Assembly: GCF_029433335.1 (NCBI RefSeq)
Contig: NZ_JAQTHX010000001.1
Coordinates: 310,001-374,000 of the forward strand
Direction: 5' to 3'
Length of the DNA: 64,000 bases
Source: Bifidobacterium sp. ESL0745
GTDB taxonomy: Bacteria; Actinomycetota; Actinomycetes; Actinomycetales; Bifidobacteriaceae
Shown: piece after piece, positions 44,183-53,250 of the stretch
Layout of the letters: every line of letters starts with the position of its first letter
How positions within the stretch are numbered: the stretch's first letter is position 1
The notes under the pieces: model-generated
Told to the model about the DNA's origin: nothing
The model's input: only the letters and a program-made list of their open reading frames with translations
Database searches by the model: none
Position numbers and translations under genes: made by a program

Positions 44183-44548
44183 TTGCTTCTTGCCGCGATA
44201 ATTACGTGATGATGGCTCAAATCAACTGTCGGTCGGATGGCTATGGGCAAGTCGGTTGTGAACAAGTCGGTGATGGGGCGGATGGCCGTAGATGCAGTTG
44301 GTGGCAAGCCCATTGCTTGGGGTTCGGCTGAGCAAAGAGCAAAGTATCGATAATAAAAAATATTGCAAAATTAGACGTTTTGTCGATTTGCGGAAAGGCT
44401 GGTGCAACCTTGGTTTTCCGGCGCTTTGCAAATAGCGTACCCGTGTCGGGATACGTGGATAATATTGTGAAGGTTTGTGTGTAAGTGAAGGGCAGAATAT
44501 TTCTTAGACCCTAAACACCCAAGAAAATACGCAGTAGGAGAGGCTTTT
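44183..44548. other. Intergenic region upstream of typA
   Basis: 366 bases. The left half is GC-rich with short imperfect repeats of AAGTCGGT and CGGATGGC; the right half (44340-44540) is AT-rich with GATAAT near 44458 as a possible -10 for typA. No gene or RNA was recognised. Confidence 0.45.
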
Positions 44549-46480
44549 ATGGCGGTACGTGGTGATATTCGAAATGTGGCGATCGTGGCTCATGTCGATC
44601 ACGGCAAGACCACGCTGGTCAACGCGATGCTTCAGCAGTCGCATGTGTTCAGCGAACGTGAGGAAGTGCCGGACCGTGTGATGGATTCCAACGATCTCGA
44701 GCGTGAGAAGGGCATCACCATCCTTGCCAAGAACACCGCCGTGCAATATACCGGCCCCCTGGCCGCCAAGTACGGCGAGCCGCAAGGCATCACCATCAAC
44801 GTCATCGACACCCCCGGCCACGCCGATTTCGGCGGCGAGGTCGAGCGTGGCATCTCCATGGTCGACGGCGTCGTGCTGCTGGTCGACGCTTCGGAAGGCC
44901 CGCTGCCGCAGACCCGTTTCGTGCTGCGCAAGGCGCTGGAAGCCAAACTGCCGGTGATTCTGTGCATCAACAAGGTCGACCGTCCCGATGCGCGCATCAG
45001 CGAAGTCGTCAGCGAGACCACCGATCTGCTGCTCGGCCTGGCGCAGGACGTCACCGAGGAAGGTGTCGACCTTGATATCGACTCCCTGCTTGACCTGCCG
45101 GTCATCTATTGCGCCGCGAAGGCCGGCTACGCCTCGCGCAACCAGCCCAAGGACGGAGGCCTGCCGGACAACAAGGATCTTGAGCCGCTCTTCGATACCA
45201 TCATCTCCAACATCCCTGCGCCGGAATATACCGAAGGCGCGCCGCTTCAGGCGCACGTCACCAACATCGACGCTTCCGATTATCTTGGCCGCCTCGGTTT
45301 GGTCCGTATCTACAACGGCACCCTCAAGAAGGGCAAGCAGTATGGCCTTTCCCGCGTCGACGGCTCGCTCGAGAACTTCAAGCTGACCGAGATCCTGCGT
45401 ACGCAGGGCCTCGACCGCACGCCGGTCGAAGAGGCCGGCCCCGGCGATATCGTCGCTGTCGCAGGCGTCAACGATATCATGATCGGCGAGACCATCGTCG
45501 ACCCCAACGATCCGAAGCCGCTGCCGTTGATCCACGTCGACGACCCCGCCATCTCCATGACCTTCGGCGTCAACGATTCCCCGCTGGCCGGCCGTGAGGG
45601 CAAGGACCACAAGCTCACCGCCCGCATGATCAAGGACAGGCTCGACAAGGAACTGATCGGCAACGTTTCCATCAAGGTGCTGCCCACCGACCGTCCCGAT
45701 ACCTGGGAGGTGCAGGGTCGTGGCGAACTCGCGCTCGCCATCTTGGCCGAGCAGATGCGCCGCGAAGGTTATGAGCTGACCGTCGGCCGTCCGCAGGTGG
45801 TCACCAAGACCATCGACGGCAAGCTCAACGAACCTATGGAGAACGACACCATCGACGTACCCGAGGAATATATGGGCGCCGTCACTCAACTCATGGCCGA
45901 CCGCAAGGGCCGTATGGACTCGATGTCGAACCATGGTTCCGGCTGGGTCCGTCTGCAGTTCACGGTTCCTTCCCGTGGCCTGATCGGCTTCCGTACCGCG
46001 CTTTTGACCGCTACCCGCGGCACCGGCATCTCCAGCTCCATTTCCGCCGGATATGCCCCATGGGCGGGCGAGATCGTGACCCGCCAGAACGGCTCCATGG
46101 TCTCCGACCGCGCCGGCGTCGCCACCCCGTACGCCATGCAGCGCTTGCAGGCTCGTGGCAACTTCTTCGTCGAGCCGCAGTCCAACGTCTATGAGGGTCA
46201 GGTCGTCGGCATCAACAACAAGCCCGACGAGCTCGATGTCAACGTCACGCTGGCCAAGCACATGACCAACATGCGTTCCTCCACCGCCGATGTGCTCGAA
46301 ACACTCACCCCGCCGATCAAGATGAGCCTTGAAGAGGCGCTTGATTTCGCCAACGAGGACGAGTGCGTCGAGGTCACCCCCGAGGCGATCCGCGTGCGCA
46401 AGGTCATTCTCGACCGTGACGAATGGTACAAGTGGCACGCCCGTCAGCGTCGCCAAAACGCCAGCAAGGCCAATCAATAG
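44549..46480 (+). CDS. typA: Ribosome-associated GTPase TypA/BipA
   Basis: 643 residues. G1 [16 protein letters not shown]3 [15 protein letters not shown] and G4 [10 protein letters not shown] are intact. EF-G-like domains follow (about 215-500), then the BipA-specific C-terminal domain with [20 protein letters not shown]. TypA binds the ribosome and aids subunit assembly and stress growth. TAGGAGAGG precedes the ATG. Single gene, with a hairpin at 46503 downstream. Confidence 0.96.
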   Translation: MAVRGDIRNVAIVAHVDHGKTTLVNAMLQQSHVFSEREEVPDRVMDSNDLEREKGITILAKNTAVQYTGPLAAKYGEPQGITINVIDTPGHADFGGEVERGISMVDGVVLLVDASEGPLPQTRFVLRKALEAKLPVILCINKVDRPDARISEVVSETTDLLLGLAQDVTEEGVDLDIDSLLDLPVIYCAAKAGYASRNQPKDGGLPDNKDLEPLFDTIISNIPAPEYTEGAPLQAHVTNIDASDYLGRLGLVRIYNGTLKKGKQYGLSRVDGSLENFKLTEILRTQGLDRTPVEEAGPGDIVAVAGVNDIMIGETIVDPNDPKPLPLIHVDDPAISMTFGVNDSPLAGREGKDHKLTARMIKDRLDKELIGNVSIKVLPTDRPDTWEVQGRGELALAILAEQMRREGYELTVGRPQVVTKTIDGKLNEPMENDTIDVPEEYMGAVTQLMADRKGRMDSMSNHGSGWVRLQFTVPSRGLIGFRTALLTATRGTGISSSISAGYAPWAGEIVTRQNGSMVSDRAGVATPYAMQRLQARGNFFVEPQSNVYEGQVVGINNKPDELDVNVTLAKHMTNMRSSTADVLETLTPPIKMSLEEALDFANEDECVEVTPEAIRVRKVILDRDEWYKWHARQRRQNASKANQ

Positions 46481-46502
46481 TCGAACTGCTTCGATTCTTA
46501 AC

Positions 46503-46531
46503 GCCTCCTGAATCATTCAGATTCGGGAGGC
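46503..46531 (+). terminator. Hairpin after typA
   Basis: GCCTCC-t-GAATC pairs with GATTC-g-GGAGGC around ATTCA. The following sequence is only weakly T-rich (TTCTCTG). Confidence 0.65.
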
Positions 46532-46767
46532 TTCTCTGTATCAGAAGTAAAAACCGGCTTCACGGCGCGAAATGAACATAAGTGCGCTGAGAAATGTTAT
46601 TTATTGACGTGATTTATGACTGACGGCAACAAATGAACAAAATCCATCAGCAAAGTGGGTTTTCTCTGCCGTCCTAGGAATCAAATCGGTTCGGCAGACA
46701 TGATTTAATTCATCGGTTTGATATGGCAACTCGGCGCTTTGACCGCCCGGTGGGGCATACTGGCATT

Positions 46768-47292
46768 ATGACTTCTCCTGCTGTATCAGCTAAAACCGCC
46801 GCGCAAAAAGCGGATCTGCCGTGGTCATATCAATACAATGCATGGATTCGTGCGCTGATTTGTGTGGTGGCAGGAATCGTGGTCGGAGTGTGTGGCACGC
46901 TGGTGCACCGGCTGGGAGCACAATACAATGCACCAGTCGGTTTGGTATTGGCTTTGCTGATTGTCGGCATCTCGGCTTGGAGTTCTCGCGCCCGCAGTGG
47001 GGTAGTGGGGTTGGGATTGCATATGATTGTTTCCTCTGGCGTCGTCGCCGTGGCATCGGCCACCGCGATGTCCGGCGATATTCTGGTGCCTATGGGTTTC
47101 TACAGCTCAACCATTCCATTCTTTAGTCAGTACGCCGGCTGGTTCTGGTTCTTCGGCATGATCGTTATCCAGATCGTGATGGTCTTCCTGCCGCGTCGCT
47201 GGTTTGTCATTCCCGTATTGAAAAAATCTTCGGCAGCCCACCGCAGTGATATGGCGATTGCCGCGGCTTGCGATAAGGCAGCACGGCAATGA
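46768..47292 (+). CDS. Small four-helix membrane protein, function unknown
   Basis: 174 residues from the ATG at 46768. Four hydrophobic segments are visible: IRALICVVAGIVVGVCGTLV, VGLVLALLIVGISAWSS, LHMIVSSGVVAVASATAM and YAGWFWFFGMIVIQIVMVFL. It is not recognised beyond resembling small actinobacterial integral membrane proteins. CATACT lies about 12 bases before the ATG with no Shine-Dalgarno, so a leaderless mRNA is plausible. Its stop overlaps the pheA start (ATGA), so the two are translated together. An ATG 15 codons upstream is less likely. Confidence 0.7.
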   Translation: MTSPAVSAKTAAQKADLPWSYQYNAWIRALICVVAGIVVGVCGTLVHRLGAQYNAPVGLVLALLIVGISAWSSRARSGVVGLGLHMIVSSGVVAVASATAMSGDILVPMGFYSSTIPFFSQYAGWFWFFGMIVIQIVMVFLPRRWFVIPVLKKSSAAHRSDMAIAAACDKAARQ

Positions 47293-48497
47293 GCGCCGTA
47301 AACACCGACGTAGCGGGCAATGGCGTGGGGCAAATTGGGCGACACGAGCCGAAAACGTTCCTTTTCTTAGGCCCGGAAGGTTCATTCACCCATCAGGCGG
47401 CGGTGAACGCAGCACAAGCATTTGGCGGGCAGCATCGTCATATCGAGCTTGCTGCCAGGCAGAACGTTCCGAACATCATCCGAGATGTAGAGGCCGGTTT
47501 GGGTTGGGGGGTTATCGCTTGGGAGAACAGTGTCGAGGGCTATGTCGTGCCGAATCTTGATGCCGTCATCGACGCAAGGAACGTGGCTGGTTTGGCCAGG
47601 CTGGGCATTGAGATCGCGTTCGATGCGTTCGTTTGTCCGGAAAAGACACAAGAGGATCGTACCGTTGCCAACAAACCGAGCATCGACACGGGTTCATCCA
47701 ACAGTATCGATTCAATAGAAGATCTCGCGTCATCCGTCGAAGGGCATGATACTCGTGGTTCTGTTCGCGAGAACCTTGCCTTGAACGACATCACTCTGCA
47801 TGAGGCCACTGCGCACCCGCACGGTCTGGCACAATGCACGCGATTTATCAGCGAACACGATCTGACACCGGTGCCGTCATCCTCAAACGCGGCCGCGTGC
47901 CGCGATGTCCGGCCTGGCCAGGTGGCGTTGGGGCCGTCGATATGCGGCAGCCTGTATGGTCTACAAACGCTTGCACACAATGTACAGGATTTTGGCGGCG
48001 CCAAAACCGACTTCCTCGTGGTGGCTCCGCGCAACGAGGTCCGTCGCGTTTTACAGGCCAAGCGCGAAAGCGACGTTATCGATTTCGAGACGATCATCGC
48101 GGTGATACCGCTGAGTACCGGTCCCGGCGTCATCGCCAACCTGCTTGATGCCGTACGCGACGAAGGGCTCAATATGACCAGCCTCATGTCACGGCCCATC
48201 AAAGGCAACGCCGGTACCTACAGCTTTATCATCACACTCGACGCCGCCCCCTGGCAGCCCAATTTCAGCCGGCTGCTTCACCAGATCGTGTCCAAAGGCG
48301 ATTGGGTCAAGACCCTGGCTGTCTATCCGCGTGGTGAACACCCGAATCCACCGGTCGACACATGGATGCTGCCGCAAGGCGGGATATGCCGCAGGCGCGA
48401 ACATGATATGGTGGCCGGTTCCGTCGATGGCAGTACCGACACGGATCAGGTTTCAGATGTAAAAAGGGCCAAAGAGGAAAGGGAATTGCTGTGGTGA
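47289..48497 (+). CDS. pheA: Prephenate dehydratase
   Basis: 402 residues. Prephenate to phenylpyruvate, for phenylalanine. The N-terminal GPEGSFTHQAAVNAAQ and ENSVEGYVVPNLDA blocks, the catalytic TRF triplet (QCTRFIS, near 184) and a C-terminal ACT domain (DFETIIAVIPLSTGPGVIAN through LMSRPIKGNAGTYSFII) are present. A polar insertion (about 117-164, Ser/Asp/Asn-rich) is unusual. The ACT domain indicates feedback control by Phe. Overlaps the membrane protein gene upstream and tyrA downstream (7 bases). Confidence 0.92.
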   Translation: MSAVNTDVAGNGVGQIGRHEPKTFLFLGPEGSFTHQAAVNAAQAFGGQHRHIELAARQNVPNIIRDVEAGLGWGVIAWENSVEGYVVPNLDAVIDARNVAGLARLGIEIAFDAFVCPEKTQEDRTVANKPSIDTGSSNSIDSIEDLASSVEGHDTRGSVRENLALNDITLHEATAHPHGLAQCTRFISEHDLTPVPSSSNAAACRDVRPGQVALGPSICGSLYGLQTLAHNVQDFGGAKTDFLVVAPRNEVRRVLQAKRESDVIDFETIIAVIPLSTGPGVIANLLDAVRDEGLNMTSLMSRPIKGNAGTYSFIITLDAAPWQPNFSRLLHQIVSKGDWVKTLAVYPRGEHPNPPVDTWMLPQGGICRRREHDMVAGSVDGSTDTDQVSDVKRAKEERELLW

Positions 48498-49561
48498 CAT
48501 CGGTCGGAATCGTAGGCTTGGGGCTTATCGGCGGTTCGCTGGCAAGACGTCTGGCTGCCCATGACGTCGAGGTGATCGCTTGGAACCATACCGACAGGCC
48601 GTATGCCGACGCGCGCAAGGACGGGATTGACTGCGTCGCGACGCTTGAAGCGTTGGCCGCCGCCAAGCCAGAAGTGCTGTTTCTGTGCAATCCGCTGAAA
48701 GCCATGCCCGAAATGCTTGCCCGCCTTGCCCCGGTACTCGACCGCGAGGCGACCACGCTGAGCGATGTCGGCAGTGTCAAGGCAATGGTGCGTTCCCAAG
48801 TCGTAGAGGCTGGTCTTGCCGATTGCTACGTCGGCGCGCATCCGATGGCCGGTACCGAATTTTCGGGGTTTGCCGCCAGTGATCCCGCCATCTACAAGGA
48901 CGCGCTTTGGGCACTCAGCGTTGACAAAAAGACCGACTACGAGCGTTTTTTGAAGGTTGCCACTTTGATTACCGGGGTGGTCGGCAACCGAATCATCGTT
49001 CTGGACGACCAGACACACGACCGCGCCGCCGCGATGATCTCGCATGCGCCGCACGTCGTTTCCACTGCGTTCATCAATGAGTTGAGCGAGAGCCCCGACC
49101 GCAACATCGCGGCCGCGCTTGCCGCGGGTTCCTGGCGGGACATGACCCGCGTGGCCCTGACCGACCCGGAGCGCACGCGGGCGATGATCGAGGAGGATGC
49201 CAACAATGTTGAGGCGCTGTTGCGTGATTTGGCCAGGCGCCTGACAGCATTCGCCGACGACCTTGACGCCCGTGACGACGCTGCGTTGACCCGCTTTTTC
49301 GAAGCCGGGCAACCATTCCGGGACTACAAAATACGCCAGCGCGAAAACGAATCACATCTGCCGTGGGAATTTGACCAGCGTGCCGATGACTGTGCGGTTG
49401 AGAGTCAATCCGTAGCACTGCAGAAAAGCGAACGTACCGTCATTCCGATTCCCAAATCGGCGTGGCAACGTACCTTCCTTGATTCTGCGCGCCGAGGCGA
49501 ACACGTGATACGCTTCATTCAGCCGTGGCAGGTAGAAGTCGAGACTCGTTCCGCTATCTGA
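48491..49561 (+). CDS. tyrA: Prephenate dehydrogenase
   Basis: 356 residues. NAD(P)-binding VGIVGLGLIGGSLARRL at 5-21, catalytic histidine H117 in GAHPMAGTEFSG. Makes 4-hydroxyphenylpyruvate for tyrosine. GTG start with AAAGGG 7 bases upstream, inside the end of pheA. The last 60 residues after ENESHLPWEFDQ are an extension past the usual helical domain. Forms the Phe/Tyr operon with pheA. Confidence 0.93.
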   Translation: MVTSVGIVGLGLIGGSLARRLAAHDVEVIAWNHTDRPYADARKDGIDCVATLEALAAAKPEVLFLCNPLKAMPEMLARLAPVLDREATTLSDVGSVKAMVRSQVVEAGLADCYVGAHPMAGTEFSGFAASDPAIYKDALWALSVDKKTDYERFLKVATLITGVVGNRIIVLDDQTHDRAAAMISHAPHVVSTAFINELSESPDRNIAAALAAGSWRDMTRVALTDPERTRAMIEEDANNVEALLRDLARRLTAFADDLDARDDAALTRFFEAGQPFRDYKIRQRENESHLPWEFDQRADDCAVESQSVALQKSERTVIPIPKSAWQRTFLDSARRGEHVIRFIQPWQVEVETRSAI

Positions 49562-49656
49562 AATTACTTGGCGTTTTCGGTTGCCGGTTTTGTCGCTGAT
49601 AGGCGAAATTCTGATAGACGAATGTGTGCGAACCATTCTGCCGAGACTCGACCGAT

Positions 49657-49932
49657 TTATTGCGTGGCCGGTTTGTTTTCCGCCTGTCCCGGTCGTTTCC
49701 GTTCGGGAATCGGCTTTAGCGCGACGATGACGTCACGGGGGATATCAACGTCATATGCAGGTCGTGAACCGTTGGCTGACGCGTCTCGTGTGATGCAAAG
49801 CGTGTACCTGTCCCACGAACGCACATGGCCGATGAAGTCTCGGTATTGCAAACAGCCTGTTTGCTCGTCACGGCCGTCAAGCGTGCGCACCATCAGACGG
49901 GCCCCGGCGGGGATGGATTTTGGCAGCGGCAT
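49657..49932 (-). CDS. Small SH3-like domain protein (DUF6725-like)
   Basis: 91 residues. The sequence PAGARLMVRTLDGRDEQTG, followed by IGHVRSWDRYTLCITRDA and VDIPRDVIVALKPIPERK, looks like the small beta-barrel that precedes GNAT domains in some actinobacterial proteins, here on its own. AAGGAAG lies before the ATG. Function unknown; it is a lone leftward gene between tyrA and xerC. Confidence 0.72.
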   Translation of the reverse strand: MPLPKSIPAGARLMVRTLDGRDEQTGCLQYRDFIGHVRSWDRYTLCITRDASANGSRPAYDVDIPRDVIVALKPIPERKRPGQAENKPATQ

Positions 49933-50128
49933 TTTTCTTCCTTTTGCGTTTGCACAAGTTTTGAACGTTGCATTTATACTATGTCATTTCATGAGAATGA
50001 AGGATTCCTGCTTTGACGTCATATCAAGGAAGCCCAAGGTTCATGGTCAATACAATAATTGAAGAAATAAAGAAATAAAGTTTCGATTTGGTCGACGCCG
50101 AAACAAAAAATGCGGGGAGGCGGAAAAC

Positions 50129-51103
50129 ATGGAATATGAGCAACAAACAGAACGGTTCCTGGCTTTCCTCAAGGCCAATCGAGGGCTTTCGGACAACACC
50201 GTCAAGGCCTACCGCTCAGATTTGCTGGAATGCCTTGGTTTTCTTTCCGATTCCGGCGTATCCAACTTGGACAACGTGAGGTTGGAAGACCTGCGTGGCT
50301 GGATGGCGCACGAATCGCCCGACCACGCCCGCAGTTCAATGGCACGTAAAACGGTTGCGGTGCGCAACTTCTTTGCATGGGCGGACGAACACGATCTCAT
50401 TGCCACTGACCCCGCGGCGACACTGATGACCCCGAAGATCGCGCAGACACTGCCTACCGTTTTAAATGAGACACAGGCCGAACGGCTGATGGACACCGTC
50501 GATGACGATTGCGTCCAAAAGCTCGAAGATCCGGGAAAAACCAAGAAGGATCGAGCCGAAGCCACAGCGTCGAAACGGAAGCCCGTCGATGAGGCGCTTG
50601 CACTGCGCGATGCCGCGATGGTGGAGCTGCTCTATGCCACGGGCATCCGCGTGGCCGAACTTACAGGGCTGGATGTCACTGATATCTCGTTTGATACCAG
50701 AACCGTGCGTGTCACTGGCAAAGGCGACAAGCAGCGCGTCGTGCCGTTCGGGGCACCGGCAATGCGCTCGCTGGAACGTTGGCTCGGCAGCGAGGGGCGT
50801 CCTGCGTTCGTCAAGAATGAAAAATCAGGAAATGCACTGTTTTTGGGTACCCGTGGAGCCCGCATTGACCAGCGGATCGTGCGTCAGGTGGTGCACCGCA
50901 AGGCCGAAGAGGCGGGTGTGCCCGATATCGGGCCGCATGCATTGCGCCACAGCACCGCCACCCATTTGCTTGACGGCGGTGCGGATCTGCGTGAGGTCCA
51001 GGAGATGCTCGGTCATTCCTCTCTGAAGACCACCCAACGTTACACGCATGTTTCCATCGGGCAACTGAAATCTCGATATGATCAGGCATTTCCGCGTGCA
51101 TAA
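50129..51103 (+). CDS. xerC: Tyrosine recombinase XerC
   Basis: 324 residues. N-terminal core-binding domain FLAFLKANRGLSDNTVKAYR and a catalytic domain with ATGIRVAELTGL, HALRHSTATHLL and LGHSSLKTTQRYTHV, giving R, H-x-x-R, H and Y. A Lys/Ala/Glu-rich insertion (about 130-155) separates the domains. Partners XerD (37.3 kb) at dif for chromosome dimer resolution. GGGAGGCGG lies before the ATG. Confidence 0.92.
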   Translation: MEYEQQTERFLAFLKANRGLSDNTVKAYRSDLLECLGFLSDSGVSNLDNVRLEDLRGWMAHESPDHARSSMARKTVAVRNFFAWADEHDLIATDPAATLMTPKIAQTLPTVLNETQAERLMDTVDDDCVQKLEDPGKTKKDRAEATASKRKPVDEALALRDAAMVELLYATGIRVAELTGLDVTDISFDTRTVRVTGKGDKQRVVPFGAPAMRSLERWLGSEGRPAFVKNEKSGNALFLGTRGARIDQRIVRQVVHRKAEEAGVPDIGPHALRHSTATHLLDGGADLREVQEMLGHSSLKTTQRYTHVSIGQLKSRYDQAFPRA

Positions 51104-51279
51104 ACAGGAATATGTTTTTTTATTGTCCGTTTTTGTTGTCCATTTGGTGAATTTCGGCTTGCATAATCTACGTGCTAGCGTATAAATGAGAAGTATCAGC
51201 AAAGAGGTTGGCGTGTCTGCCGGCCTTTTTTGTTAGATGTGCAGGTTCTCTGCACAATAAAAAAGATAGGAGAAATCTT

Positions 51280-52932
51280 ATGAAGAAGAAAGGTCTGGCC
51301 CTCGCAGCGGTAGTCTGCTCAGCGGCCATGCTCCTCAGTGCCTGCGGTGGCTCCGGCTCTTCGTCAAGCTCATCGTCCAAAAGCACCAGTGGTGACAAGA
51401 TCATCACTGCCTATAGCAGCGAACCACAGAACCCGCTGGTTCCCGGAAACACCAACGAAAGCGAAGGCGCAAAGCCGATTCAGCTTGCATTCTCCGGTCT
51501 GGTTACGTTTGATACCAAAGGCAACGCGAAGAATGAGGTCGCCCAGTCGATCACTCCGAACGCCAATTCGACCCAATACACCATCAAGCTGAAGCCGGGT
51601 TGGAAATTCACCGATGGCACCGCCGTCACGGCTCAGTCCTTCACCAAGGCGTGGAGCTATACCGCCAACGCGAAGAACGCCCAAAAGGGTTCTTCATTCT
51701 TCTCCACCATCAAGGGCTTCTCCGACCTGCAGAAGACGGATGGCTTGAAGGGTGACGAACAGCTTTCAGGCCTCAAGGTCGTCGATGACAAGACCTTCAC
51801 CGTCGATATGTCTCAGCCTGATTCGACCTTCCCGATCAAGGTCGGCCATTATGTCTTCGCACCGCTGCCCGCTTCCTTCTACAAGGATCCCAAGGCCTTC
51901 GGCGAGAAGCCGGTTGGCGATGGCCCATACAAGGTCGTCCAGTGGGATCACAGCACCGATATCAAATTGGTGAAGAACAAGGATTACAAGGGTGTTCAGC
52001 CTGTCAAGAACGACGGCATCACCTTCAAGATCTACACCAAGGACGATGCGGCTTATGCCGACATTCAGTCCGGCCAGCTCGACGTCATGGAATCCATTCC
52101 CGCCGCCGACAGCAAGACCTTCCGCACCGATTCCAGCGTCCAGCCTTACAACAAGCCCGGCTCCGTCAACCAGATGTTCACCATCCCCTCTGACCTCAAC
52201 CACTTCAAGGCTGGCACCGAAGAAGGTACCCTGCGCCGTCAGGCCATCTCCATGGCCATCGATCGCAAGGGCATCGTCGACAAGGTGCTCAATGGCTTGG
52301 ACAAGCCGGCCGATGATTTCACTTCGCCGTTGACCCCTGGCTACAAGTCCGGGCTCAAGGGCAGCGAGAACCTGAAGTACAACCCGACCAAGGCCAAGGA
52401 ACTGTGGCAGAAGGCCGATGCCATCTCCAAGGACACCGATCCCTTCACCCTGGCTTACAACGCCGATGGCGGTGCCAAGCCCGTCTTCGATGCGTTGGTC
52501 AATTCCATCAACAACGCGTTGGGCAGCAAGATCGCCGCCACCAACCCGATGCCGACCTTCCAGCAGTTCCGCGACGCGGTGGGCAACCACTCCATCAAGG
52601 GCGCTTTCCGTTCCGGCTGGCAGCCTGACTATCCTTCGGCTGAGAACTATCTGTTCCAGAACTTTGCTTCCGGCGCTGCCGATGGCAATGGCTCGAACGA
52701 CGGCGGTTACAAGAACCCGAAGTTCGATGCGCTGATGGACAAGGCGTATGCGGCCAAGGATCAGAACGAAGCCAACGGGTACTATTCCGAGGCCCAGGAG
52801 ATCCTGCTCAATGATCTTCCTGCCATCCCTATGTACTACAAGAACAATGATGGTGTCGCCTCCACCAAGGTCAGCGGATTCGAAATGAACTGGCAGGGTG
52901 AGCCTGTCTATGGCGAATTGGTCCGCAAGTAA
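51280..52932 (+). CDS. ABC transporter substrate-binding lipoprotein (OppA family), copy 1
   Basis: 550 residues. Lipoprotein signal MKKKGLALAAVVCSAAMLLS with lipobox LSAC (Cys22), then a Ser-rich linker. Family 5 solute-binding domain: NAKNEVAQSITPNANSTQYT, the strand LKPGWKFTDGTAVTAQSF and the block TLRRQAISMAIDRKGIVDKV. It is anchored outside the cell to bind oligopeptides; the domain family can also bind other ligands. TAGGAG precedes the ATG. A close paralogue lies at 55016, after a GH13 gene. A strong terminator follows at 53021. Confidence 0.92.
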   Translation: MKKKGLALAAVVCSAAMLLSACGGSGSSSSSSSKSTSGDKIITAYSSEPQNPLVPGNTNESEGAKPIQLAFSGLVTFDTKGNAKNEVAQSITPNANSTQYTIKLKPGWKFTDGTAVTAQSFTKAWSYTANAKNAQKGSSFFSTIKGFSDLQKTDGLKGDEQLSGLKVVDDKTFTVDMSQPDSTFPIKVGHYVFAPLPASFYKDPKAFGEKPVGDGPYKVVQWDHSTDIKLVKNKDYKGVQPVKNDGITFKIYTKDDAAYADIQSGQLDVMESIPAADSKTFRTDSSVQPYNKPGSVNQMFTIPSDLNHFKAGTEEGTLRRQAISMAIDRKGIVDKVLNGLDKPADDFTSPLTPGYKSGLKGSENLKYNPTKAKELWQKADAISKDTDPFTLAYNADGGAKPVFDALVNSINNALGSKIAATNPMPTFQQFRDAVGNHSIKGAFRSGWQPDYPSAENYLFQNFASGAADGNGSNDGGYKNPKFDALMDKAYAAKDQNEANGYYSEAQEILLNDLPAIPMYYKNNDGVASTKVSGFEMNWQGEPVYGELVRK

Positions 52933-53016
52933 GATAACCCCAAGCATAATCCTGCGTCTTTGCGCCGGTCTTTCGGATAATGGGCTGATACGCTGACGAT
53001 TATGCAGGTTGTTGTG

Positions 53017-53053
53017 AAAAGGAAGCACATGCTTTGCCGTGTGCTTCCTTTTT
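53017..53053 (+). terminator. Terminator after first oppA
   Basis: AAAAGGAAGCACA (53017-53029) pairs perfectly with TGTGCTTCCTTTT (53040-53052), ending in five T residues. Confidence 0.88.
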
Positions 53054-53098
53054 GTGTTCGGATTCGGGTTCTTTTGCGAAAAGAGTTGAAGAAGGGAC

Positions 53099-53117
53099 CG
53101 ATAAAGCGGCTTTATCG
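53099..53117. promoter_or_regulatory. 19-base perfect palindrome upstream of the GH13 gene
   Basis: CGATAAAGC and GCTTTATCG around a single G. It lies about 150 bases before the GH13 start and 70 bases before its -10. Size and symmetry suit a LacI- or ROK-type sugar repressor. Confidence 0.5.
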
Positions 53118-53186
53118 CAAATTGCTTATTTCAGGCCGTTGTGAGGAAAACAATCGCCATCGGTGTGTCTGGCTAAATGTGTCGGA

Positions 53187-53192
53187 TATAAT
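53187..53192 (+). promoter_or_regulatory. -10 element of the GH13 gene
   Basis: A consensus TATAAT 59 bases before the start codon, with no clear -35. A short ATCCC/GGGAT hairpin overlaps the transcription start region. Confidence 0.45.
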
Positions 53193-53250
53193 CCCACTAG
53201 AAGCGGGATGTCATCATTCCATCACGGGCCAGAGAGAAGGGAAACCCGGT

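Larger units (their letters stand above)
52933..53250. other. Intergenic region with terminator and GH13 promoter elements
   Basis: 318 bases holding the terminator at 53021, a 19-base palindrome at 53099 and a TATAAT -10 at 53187. An in-frame extension of the GH13 frame crosses it but has no coding character. Confidence 0.6.

Noticed and set aside
44504..46516. A 670-residue open frame antisense to typA
   Set aside because: It is the mirror of a highly biased GC-rich gene; no ribosome site and no family resemblance, while typA on the other strand is complete.
46723..46767. Upstream ATG for the small membrane protein
   Set aside because: No ribosome site, and the added residues (ATRRFDRPVGHTG) look like promoter sequence with a CATACT -10.
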